DNA from: Smithella sp.
Lineage (GTDB): Bacteria > Desulfobacterota > Syntrophia > Syntrophales > Smithellaceae
DNA length: 33,800 nucleotides
Direction of reading: 5' to 3'
NCBI GenBank assembly: GCA_007244375.1
Contig: SCVW01000039.1
Coordinates: 1 to 33,800, forward strand
The translations under genes and the position numbers were made by a program. The notes beneath the pieces were generated by a model, which saw nothing but the letters and a program-made list of their open reading frames with translations, was not told the DNA's origin and did not search any database. The stretch's first letter is position 1. Each line of letters starts with the position of its first letter. This document shows, piece after piece, positions 15,709 to 22,190 of this stretch.

Positions 15709-16715
15709 TCAAAGAAGCGATGCTTTACGAAAAACTTTCTGAGGGGCAGGTGCGTTGCGGCCTATGTGCACATAGATGTACGGTTAAGCCCGGTAAGAGG
15801 GGTTTGTGCGGAGTAAGAGAAAATAAAGAAGGTGTTTTATACTCATTGGTTTACGGAACACTGATAGCCGAAAATATTGATCCTATCGAAAAAAAACCTT
15901 TATTCCACGTTCATCCTGCTTCCATATCCTATTCGATTGCCACAGTAGGATGTAATTTCAGTTGTGATTTTTGTCAGAATCACGACATTTCGCAGATGCC
16001 TCGTACCTCGCGTATGATAACCGGCAATGATTTTCTGCCGGCAGAAATTGTGGCAAGGGCAAAGAAAAGCGGATCGAAAACAATTGCTTATACCTACACA
16101 GAACCGACAATTTATTTTGAGCTGGCCTATGATACTGCGAAAATCGCCGTAGAGAATGGTTTGATAAATGTTTTTGTCACCAATGGTTTTATGACAACCG
16201 AAGCAATTGAAACAATAGCTCCTTATTTATCCGCTGCCAATGTGGATTTGAAATCCTTCCGCGACGAATTCTATAAAAGAAGATGCGGAGCCAAACTTAA
16301 TCCGGTTCTGGAGAGTTTGAAAAAAATGAAGGAGAAGGGAATATGGGTGGAGATAACCACGCTGCTAATTCCTACCTTGAATGACAGTGACGAAGAATTA
16401 AAAGATATTGCCAGATTCATTGCCGGAATTGGAAGAGAAATTCCCTGGCATATAAGCCGTTTTCATCCGCAATTCAAGATGCAGAATATGCCGGCAACTC
16501 CGGTTGCCTCGTTGCATCGCGCTGTAGAAATAGGAAAGCAGGCCGGATTAAAATATGTATACAGCGGTAATGTGCCGGGAGATGAAGGTGAAAACACATA
16601 CTGTTCTAATTGTGGCAATCTTTTGATTGAACGCTACGGATTCAGAATTACCAACCTCAACCTGCAGGGTAACAAATGTCTAAAATGCGGAACGGAACTG
16701 GATGGGATTTTTTGA
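15705..16715 (+). CDS. amrS: AmmeMemoRadiSam-type radical SAM protein (PFL-activase like)
   Basis: The 336-residue protein has an N-terminal cysteine-rich segment (C18, C21, C25, C35 in RCGLCAHRCTVKPG...GLCG), the radical-SAM cluster motif C83-x3-C87-x2-C90 (VGCNFSCDFCQN), and YTYTEPTIYFELAYD and DLKSF segments shared with pyruvate formate-lyase activases. A C-terminal CxxC pair follows (YCSNCGN and CLKCGT). The N-terminal cysteines plus the FHVHPASISYSIAT segment identify the AmrS family rather than PflA itself. AmrS proteins commonly sit with AMMECR1 and Memo proteins, neither of which is in this window; the reaction is not established. It begins inside the stop codon of the methyltransferase (ATGA). 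Confidence 0.85.
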   Translation: MIKEAMLYEKLSEGQVRCGLCAHRCTVKPGKRGLCGVRENKEGVLYSLVYGTLIAENIDPIEKKPLFHVHPASISYSIATVGCNFSCDFCQNHDISQMPRTSRMITGNDFLPAEIVARAKKSGSKTIAYTYTEPTIYFELAYDTAKIAVENGLINVFVTNGFMTTEAIETIAPYLSAANVDLKSFRDEFYKRRCGAKLNPVLESLKKMKEKGIWVEITTLLIPTLNDSDEELKDIARFIAGIGREIPWHISRFHPQFKMQNMPATPVASLHRAVEIGKQAGLKYVYSGNVPGDEGENTYCSNCGNLLIERYGFRITNLNLQGNKCLKCGTELDGIF

Positions 16716-16833
16716 ATATTTTTTAGACAAATTTTATTGTGAGACTCAAATTTCAAAAACGAATAACCTAAAGGTCACTATAAGTATATTGAAATTTGCA
16801 GGTCAAATCCCGATTTTATCGGAACAAAGCGGA

Positions 16834-16904
16834 GGGTATAATACCCTGCCCCTTGGGGCGGAATTAATGTTCAGGCTTTGCCCTGGGGTTCATACCCGTG
16901 ATTG
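16834..16904. repeat. Palindromic intergenic repeat (REP-like)
   Basis: A perfect 13-base palindrome, GGGTATAATACCC (16834-16846), is followed at once by a perfect hairpin, GCCCC-TT-GGGGC (16848-16859). A further ATACCC (16892-16897, in TTCATACCCGTGATTG) can pair with the first GGGTAT to close a larger stem. The dense structure in an otherwise AT-rich ~290-base gap suggests a REP-type repeat or processing/termination signal. A small open frame that runs across it is not believable. A degenerate relative may lie at 30169-30255. Confidence 0.5.
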
Positions 16905-17006
16905 TGAAATTAATTGATTTAGATGCAGTAATCGATAGATAAGGGATAATAATCTTCAATAAACAGCTTAAATTTCAAAAGGTATTTTGCCAAGGAGAAC
17001 AAAACG

Positions 17007-17462
17007 ATGGATCAAAATAAATACAAGAAAATAATTTCCTCCGCGATAGAACGTGAAATTGAGGCCTATACATTTTATAATGCGGTATCAGAAAAGGCTA
17101 AGGACAAAAGCATAAAATCTCTTTTTAGTAAACTTGCCGAAGAAGAGCAGGGGCATCGGCGTACATTAGAGGGTTTTCTTACCAAAGCTCCGGGAAAAAT
17201 ACATTTTTCGGAGTCCAAAGATTACAAAATCGTGGATACACTTGTTACGCCGCCGCTGACTGTAGATCTTAAACCTGTTGAAGGTATTATAATTGCAATC
17301 AAGAACGAACTGGAAGCCATGCAGATGTATACTCAGTTGGCAAATATCAGCACTGACGCAGAACAAAAAAATGTCTTTCTTGAGCTGGCATCAATGGAAC
17401 GCGGACACAAGAGTAAGCTTGAGGATATATATACAAATATGGCATTTCCTGAAATCTGGTAG
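17007..17462 (+). CDS. Rubrerythrin-like (ferritin-superfamily) diiron protein, without rubredoxin domain
   Basis: The 151-residue protein is a four-helix bundle with two E-x2-H metal motifs, E47-x2-H50 (AEEEQGHRRTL) and E131-x2-H134 (SMERGHKSKLE). Further Glu residues lie in helices 1 and 3 (REIEAYTFY and KNELEAMQMY). This is the pattern of rubrerythrin/erythrin proteins, which in anaerobes usually scavenge peroxide or handle iron. The C-terminal CxxC rubredoxin module is absent, so an external electron donor would be needed if it is a peroxidase. AAGGAG about 16992-16997 precedes the ATG. The flavoenzyme gene follows 72 bases downstream; both would suit a redox or oxidative-stress role, which is an inference from context. 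Confidence 0.82.
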   Translation: MDQNKYKKIISSAIEREIEAYTFYNAVSEKAKDKSIKSLFSKLAEEEQGHRRTLEGFLTKAPGKIHFSESKDYKIVDTLVTPPLTVDLKPVEGIIIAIKNELEAMQMYTQLANISTDAEQKNVFLELASMERGHKSKLEDIYTNMAFPEIW

Positions 17463-17534
17463 CGTGTGAATTTTGTTTTATGATACGAATGTTCCCGCAG
17501 TTTTTTATGAATTATTAATTCAAAGGAAGCACAA

Positions 17535-19463
17535 ATGCAATTCCCACATCTTTTTTCATCTATTGCCATTAATGGTATGACATTAAAAAATCGGGCAGTG
17601 ATGCCGCCGATGGGTACGGGATATGGCAATTCCGATAGCACGGTCAGCGACCGGTTGGTAGCATACCTTTCACGGCGGGCGCAGGGCGGTACCGGTCTGA
17701 TTATAACCGAAGTATGCGCTGTTGATCCGCGCGGCAAAGGTTTTCCGAATGAGATGGGCATCTGGAGCGATGCGTTTATCCCCGGACTGGCGCGCATTCC
17801 TGAGGCTTTGCATCGTTTCGGGGCCAAGGTCGCTCTGCAACTTCATCATGCCGGCAGGGAGACTTTTGAAGATGCGATAGGCACTATTCCCGAAGCACCT
17901 TCGGCTATACCCAGCGTTATTTTAGGACAGCCGTGTGAGGCTATGAGTCTGGAGCGTATTGTCCAGGTTATTGAGGCTTTTGCCAAAGCGGCTGGACGCG
18001 CAAAGGCAGCAAGCTTTGATGCTGTGGAGCTTCATGGGGCTCATGGATATCTTTTAAATCAATTCCTTTCTCCTTTTTCCAATCAGCGTGATGATAAATA
18101 TGGCGGAAACGATGAAAACCACGCTCGATTTGTTTTGGAGATTATTGCAGCGGTACGTAAAGCAGTAGGTGATGATTTTCCTGTCTGGATTCGTATATCA
18201 GCTGATGAACTGGTGCGCGGCGGATATGATTTGTCTTTCATGCGGAAATTTGCGCCAATGATGGTGGCTGCCGGAGTTGATGCCATTCACTGTTCAGTGG
18301 GAGTTTATTCCACGCCCGGCGGTTTGTCTATTGCTTCCATGGATACGGAACCCGGTTTTAATTTGTTTCGTGCCCGTGCGCTTAAGGATGTTGTGAGTGT
18401 TCCTGTTATCGGTGTAGGACGTATCAATAATCCCGAACTGGCTGATCAAGCCATTGCGCGTGGTGATGCCGATCTGATAAGTTTTGGACGTCAGCATCTG
18501 ACCGATCCAGATTTTATTAACAAGGCTCACAATGGTGAGCTTGAAGATATACGCTGGTGCACAGCCTGTAATCAGGGTTGTATTGAACGGTTAAGTTTTG
18601 AAATGAAGTCGGCAACCTGCAGCTTCAATCCTGAATGCGGTGCTGAATATAAAAGTCAACCATCCAAAGCAAAGCCTGCCAAGTGCGTATGGATCGTCGG
18701 TGCGGGACCGGCTGGTCTATCTGCTGCTATGGCAGCGTCAGCGCGTGGACATAAAGTAGAAGTATTTGAGAAGGAAGGAAAACCGGGAGGACAACTGTTG
18801 TCAGCCAGTCAACCACCGCACAAATCGGCATTCAAGGATTGGGTTACATGGTCATTGCGTCAGCTTAAAAAAAGTTCAATACCTATTCATTGTCATCGCA
18901 TGATCACCAAGGAGGAAATAAAACAACATATGCCTGAAGCTGTAATCATTGCCTGCGGTGCATATCCTGTCACACCTCCCATTTCGGGGCTTGATTCCGA
19001 AATTGTAGTTGATGCCCGTGACGTTCTTACAGGCAAGGTCGATCTTAAAAGTCCTGCTGTTATTTTGGGTGCCGGTTATGTGGGTATGGAGACAGCTGAT
19101 TATTTATTATCTAAAGGCATAATGGTTACAGTATTAGAGATGCAGGCATTTCCTCCGGTCGGTAAGTTAGCCGCACACGGATACTGGCTGCACAAACGTA
19201 TCAAGAGTGCCGGTGGCAGATTGCTCTTTGGTGCCCAAGTAACAGGTATTTTAGCAGGAGATGTATGTTATCGTCAGGAAGATACAGAGCGCATGGAAAA
19301 TGCAGCCATGATAGTGACTGCCATGGGTGCCAAGTCTGATAATTCTCTGGAGGAAGTACTTAAAGAGTTGAACATTTCCTACGAAACAGTTGGTGATGCA
19401 AAAAGTCCTCGCCGTGTTTTGGAAGCCATTCATGAAGGCCACAAAGCTGGTGAAGAAATATAG
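17535..19463 (+). CDS. Fe-S flavoenzyme of the 2,4-dienoyl-CoA / 2-enoate reductase (old yellow enzyme) family
   Basis: The 642-residue protein has three parts. An FMN-binding TIM barrel (1-~335) contains LKNRAVMPPMGTGY, LQLHHAGRE and ELHGAHGYLLNQFLSP. A 4Fe-4S site has C342-x2-C345-x3-C349-x12-C362 (CTACNQGC...CSFNP). The C-terminal half has an FAD motif, WIVGAGPAGLSAA (~384), and an NAD(P) motif, ILGAGYVGMETADYL (~513). The layout equals that of FadH, which reduces 2,4-dienoyl-CoA with NAD(P)H, and of clostridial 2-enoate reductases. By my alignment, the segment holding the FadH proton-donor His reads SVGVYSTP, so that His is not conserved and the substrate is open. A TetR gene follows 113 bases downstream with a palindrome in between. 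Confidence 0.85.
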   Translation: MQFPHLFSSIAINGMTLKNRAVMPPMGTGYGNSDSTVSDRLVAYLSRRAQGGTGLIITEVCAVDPRGKGFPNEMGIWSDAFIPGLARIPEALHRFGAKVALQLHHAGRETFEDAIGTIPEAPSAIPSVILGQPCEAMSLERIVQVIEAFAKAAGRAKAASFDAVELHGAHGYLLNQFLSPFSNQRDDKYGGNDENHARFVLEIIAAVRKAVGDDFPVWIRISADELVRGGYDLSFMRKFAPMMVAAGVDAIHCSVGVYSTPGGLSIASMDTEPGFNLFRARALKDVVSVPVIGVGRINNPELADQAIARGDADLISFGRQHLTDPDFINKAHNGELEDIRWCTACNQGCIERLSFEMKSATCSFNPECGAEYKSQPSKAKPAKCVWIVGAGPAGLSAAMAASARGHKVEVFEKEGKPGGQLLSASQPPHKSAFKDWVTWSLRQLKKSSIPIHCHRMITKEEIKQHMPEAVIIACGAYPVTPPISGLDSEIVVDARDVLTGKVDLKSPAVILGAGYVGMETADYLLSKGIMVTVLEMQAFPPVGKLAAHGYWLHKRIKSAGGRLLFGAQVTGILAGDVCYRQEDTERMENAAMIVTAMGAKSDNSLEEVLKELNISYETVGDAKSPRRVLEAIHEGHKAGEEI

Positions 19464-19519
19464 AATCAATATCATGTAGCATGTAATTTATCACTTTAGC
19501 CGAGCCTGTTTTTTGCCTC

Positions 19520-19532
19520 ATGAACGGTTCAT
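19520..19532. promoter_or_regulatory. Perfect palindrome, candidate operator of the TetR regulator
   Basis: ATGAACGGTTCAT is a 13-base perfect inverted repeat (6-bp arms around one G). It lies 44 bases before the TetR start codon, directly after TTGCCT, a possible -35 box. TetR-type dimers usually bind such short palindromes near their own promoter, so autoregulation is a reasonable inference. Confidence 0.5.
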
Positions 19533-19576
19533 TCAACAAATATCCCTACGTTTCTTATTTGTAAGGAGCCGTAGTT

Positions 19577-20179
19577 ATGACAAAAACAAGAACACGTGAA
19601 CAGATAATCCGCAAAGGGTCTGAACTTATTCACGCGCAGGGTTTTAATGCCACAGGTCTTCAGCAGATACTACAAGCAGCGGGTATTCCCAAAGGCTCTT
19701 TTTATTTTTATTTTAAAAGCAAAGAAGATTTCGGATTGGAGATTATTAATTATTTCGGTGTAATGATCAGCGGAATCCTGGCACACTATTTGGGTAACAA
19801 AAAAATACCACCCATTCAACGAATGGAGAGATTGTTTGAATTTTTTGAAGCCGCTTTTAAAGAAAACGGTCATACCCAGGGTTGTCCAATTGGGAATCTT
19901 TCTCTGGAGCTGGCCGGTACTAATGAACGTTTGCGTGTTCGTCTGAAAGAGGTAATCGAATCTATCATTACACAAATAGAATCGTGTCTTGAAGAAGCCA
20001 GGCGCGACGGATCAATACCTTTCGGCCTGAAAACTTATGATACCGCGCGCTTAATTTTTTATGGATTCGAAGGGGCTATCCTGCATATGAAGGTTGTTAA
20101 GAATACAGAACCTTTTCGGGCTTTCCGCAGCTACTTGACAGGATATTTTGAAAACATTGAAGCAAGGGAAAAGAAATGA
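19577..20179 (+). CDS. TetR/AcrR-family transcriptional regulator with NemR-like cysteine
   Basis: The 200-residue protein has the TetR helix-turn-helix at ~24-50, with TGLQQILQAAGIPKGSFYFYFKSKEDF, very close to the NemR/AcuR subgroup. The ligand domain has TQGCPIGNLSLELA, placing C103 where E. coli NemR has its redox-active C106 (from memory of the family). NemR represses the old-yellow-enzyme gene nemA and responds to electrophiles and reactive chlorine. Here the regulator sits downstream of an old-yellow-enzyme-family gene, so a similar job is plausible but not proven. AAGGAG (about 19562-19567) precedes the ATG. hypA begins 42 bases after its stop, so read-through into hypAB is possible. 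Confidence 0.87.
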   Translation: MTKTRTREQIIRKGSELIHAQGFNATGLQQILQAAGIPKGSFYFYFKSKEDFGLEIINYFGVMISGILAHYLGNKKIPPIQRMERLFEFFEAAFKENGHTQGCPIGNLSLELAGTNERLRVRLKEVIESIITQIESCLEEARRDGSIPFGLKTYDTARLIFYGFEGAILHMKVVKNTEPFRAFRSYLTGYFENIEAREKK

Positions 20180-20221
20180 AGATGTGCAAAAATTATTTTA
20201 GAATTGGAGTAATGTCCAAAT

Positions 20222-20572
20222 ATGCATGAACTTCCGGTTACTGAGAGTATTTTAAAGATTGTCATAAAACACGCAGAGAAAAATAATGTGCGACAGGTTG
20301 TCGCCATTAATTTGCAGATAGGCAAGTTAAGCGATCTCGAAGATGAGTGGATTCAACGCTATTTTGATTATCTGAGCAAGGGCACTTTGGCCGAAGGGGC
20401 AAGACTCAAAATAGAGCGAATGCCAATTATGATGCAATGTAGTAATTGTTCCACTTCTTATGAAACCGAGGCGTCAAATTTGGGTGAGCTTGTCTGTCCG
20501 GCCTGCGGAGGAAAGAACATCGCGCTTGTTTCCGGAAGAGAATATTACATCAAGGACATGGAGGTACAATAG
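20222..20572 (+). CDS. hypA: Hydrogenase nickel incorporation protein HypA
   Basis: HypA delivers nickel to the large subunit of [NiFe]-hydrogenase, together with HypB. The 116-residue protein begins MHELPVTESI; the N-terminal MHE with His2 is the nickel-binding motif, which fixes the start at 20222. A zinc-binding domain follows with C73-x2-C76 and C92-x2-C95 (CSNC and CPAC). GGAG at 20206-20209 is the likely Shine-Dalgarno sequence. The last base of its stop codon is the first base of the hypB GTG start, so the two are translationally coupled. No hydrogenase structural gene, hypC, hypD, hypE or hypF lies in the window, so the client enzyme must be encoded elsewhere. Confidence 0.95.
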   Translation: MHELPVTESILKIVIKHAEKNNVRQVVAINLQIGKLSDLEDEWIQRYFDYLSKGTLAEGARLKIERMPIMMQCSNCSTSYETEASNLGELVCPACGGKNIALVSGREYYIKDMEVQ

Positions 20573-21246
20573 TGGACGAAGTCAGACTGATAGAAGTTAA
20601 GGAAGAAATCCTTGCGGACAACGTAAAAGTCGCTGCCGAAGTTCGGGAACGGCTCCGTAAAACAAAAACCATGCTTTTGAACCTTATGTCTTCACCTGGT
20701 TCGGGTAAAACCAGTCTGATTCTTCAAACGATTGCCAAGTTGAAAGACAACTTGCGTCTGGGTGTTATTGAAGCTGATATCGAATCCAAGGTTGACGCGG
20801 AAAAAGTTGCCGCCCAGGGCATATCCGCCGTTCAGCTCAGAACAGGAGGATTCTGCCATCTCGATGCCACAATGGTTACTCAGGGTATTGAAGCTCTTCC
20901 TGTGAAGGATCTTGATATTATAATCATTGAGAATGTGGGGAATCTGGTTTGTCCGGCGGAATTCGATACCGGTGCTCACAAAAACGTGATGATCCTCAGT
21001 GTTCCCGAGGGAGACGATAAACCTCTTAAATATCCCTTAATGTTTTCCATTTGCGATGTATTACTTGTAAATAAAATTGATTATTTGTCGCTGAGCAATT
21101 TTGACATGTCGGCGCTGCGTAAACGGGTTTTGGCTTTAAATCCCGGTATTACTATAATAGAAGTATCCTGCGTAACAGGCTCGGGTATAGAAGATTGGAC
21201 AAACTGGTTGAAGAGAGAAGTCGACATTTTCAAACAATCGAAATAA
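20572..21246 (+). CDS. hypB: Hydrogenase nickel incorporation GTPase HypB
   Basis: HypB is a SIMIBI-class GTPase that powers nickel transfer with HypA. The 224-residue protein has the P-loop SPGSGKTS (41-48), an EADIESKVDAEK switch segment, the metal site residues C95-H96 in GGFCHLDATMV and C127 in NLVCPAEFD, and NKIDY as the guanine-specificity motif. It starts with GTG, overlapping the hypA stop by one base. The N-terminus has neither the His-rich nickel store nor the CxxCGC motif found in some HypB proteins, so it depends on the G-domain metal site. The exonuclease gene starts 32 bases downstream and may be cotranscribed without functional meaning. Confidence 0.95.
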   Translation: MDEVRLIEVKEEILADNVKVAAEVRERLRKTKTMLLNLMSSPGSGKTSLILQTIAKLKDNLRLGVIEADIESKVDAEKVAAQGISAVQLRTGGFCHLDATMVTQGIEALPVKDLDIIIIENVGNLVCPAEFDTGAHKNVMILSVPEGDDKPLKYPLMFSICDVLLVNKIDYLSLSNFDMSALRKRVLALNPGITIIEVSCVTGSGIEDWTNWLKREVDIFKQSK

Positions 21247-21278
21247 TCTTTAACTCAAATTTCTTAAAGTTGCCAACT

Positions 21279-21824
21279 ATGGAAATAAAATCAGGTTATA
21301 AAAACGAGATTGCTGTGAAAAGAAATAAGCTGAATTTTACGGCAATTGATTTTGAAACTGCTAATTACGATAGAACCAGTGCCTGTCAAATCGGAATAGT
21401 AGTCGTTGAAAATAGTGAAATAATAAAAACTTATTCAAGTTACATAAAACCATCTCCCAATTTCTTTGTCCCGTTTTTTACCGAACTGCATAATATAGAC
21501 GCTAAAAAGGTAAGCAATTTTCCATTATTTGATGAATTGTGGTGTGAAATATCGGAATATTTTACGAGCTCGGATATGCTGGTAGCGCATAATGCAATAT
21601 TTGATATGAATGTATTAATGGCCTGTTGCGAAAAATATGGAATTGATTATAAATTACCAGCAAGTTTTTGCACTTGCCAGGCATCACGCAGATATCTGCC
21701 CTATCTGGCAAATCATAAGTTATCGACTGTATGTAAGCACTATGGAATTGAACTGAATCACCATGAAGCGTTAAGTGATGCTAGGGCAGCAGCATTGATT
21801 GCATTGAAATTTCTGGGAGAATAA
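21279..21824 (+). CDS. DEDDh 3'-5' exonuclease (DNA polymerase III epsilon-like)
   Basis: I start this gene at the ATG at 21279 (181 residues); a TTG at 21195 in the same frame would overlap hypB by 52 bases, and the added residues show no domain. The exonuclease motifs are visible: Exo I AIDFETAN (D and E), Exo II AHNAIFDMNVL (D), and Exo III HHEALSDARAAALI (H and D), so the DEDDh set is complete. Family members of this size are stand-alone exonucleases that trim DNA or RNA ends using two metal ions. It lacks other domains such as BRCT, so it is not clearly a polymerase proofreading subunit. No good Shine-Dalgarno sequence precedes the start, so a GTG at about 21314 is another option. Confidence 0.78.
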   Translation: MEIKSGYKNEIAVKRNKLNFTAIDFETANYDRTSACQIGIVVVENSEIIKTYSSYIKPSPNFFVPFFTELHNIDAKKVSNFPLFDELWCEISEYFTSSDMLVAHNAIFDMNVLMACCEKYGIDYKLPASFCTCQASRRYLPYLANHKLSTVCKHYGIELNHHEALSDARAAALIALKFLGE

Positions 21825-21885
21825 TTAATTTTTTAATTAAAAATTCCGTCAAAATATTTTCCGTCAGTTTTTCCTCTGTTTTTAA

Positions 21886-21987
21886 CCCGTTAGACCACCA
21901 AAGCCCCGTTTTTCAAAGCGGGGATGAATGGAAAATTAAATTAAAGCAACCAGGAAAGACCCAACATTTCGACCGGGGTCTAACGGG
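21886..21987. repeat. Palindromic intergenic element before smc
   Basis: Ends CCCGTTAGACC (21886-21896) and GGTCTAACGGG (21977-21987) form a perfect 11-bp inverted repeat. Just inside the left arm is a hairpin, CCCCG (21904-21908) / CGGGG (21919-21923). The ~100-base size and layout suit a MITE or REP-type repeat; it could also end transcription from the hypAB-exonuclease genes. The rest of the ~365-base gap holds only the smc promoter candidate. Confidence 0.55.
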
Positions 21988-22127
21988 GTTTCCTGCCGAA
22001 TGATTTAAAGGCTTTTTATTTCTAAAATTTTTCTGTTTTGGGAAAACTGCGGAAAAAAGCAAACAAGATCAAAGCACTATATATTGTGGTATAAATTATT
22101 AGAAAACACCATTTGTTGTATTTTTTC

Positions 22128-22156
22128 TTTACAAAGGAATAATCTTTTGTTAGAAT
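22128..22156 (+). promoter_or_regulatory. Candidate sigma-70 promoter of smc
   Basis: TTTACA (22128-22133) and TAGAAT (22151-22156) each match consensus in five of six places, with the ideal 17-base spacing. The start codon lies about 28 bases after the expected transcript start. Confidence 0.55.
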
Positions 22157-22190
22157 TTTAATATTCCAGCTCATAAATGAAGAAAAGTCT

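Noticed and set aside
16702-16917. A 71-residue open frame overlapping the amrS end
   Set aside because: It runs through the palindromic repeat, has no ribosome site and shows no protein-like pattern; its middle is just translated hairpin sequence.
21195-21278. A TTG start for the exonuclease inside hypB
   Set aside because: It would overlap hypB by 52 bases, and the added residues are only the shifted hypB sequence and spacer.
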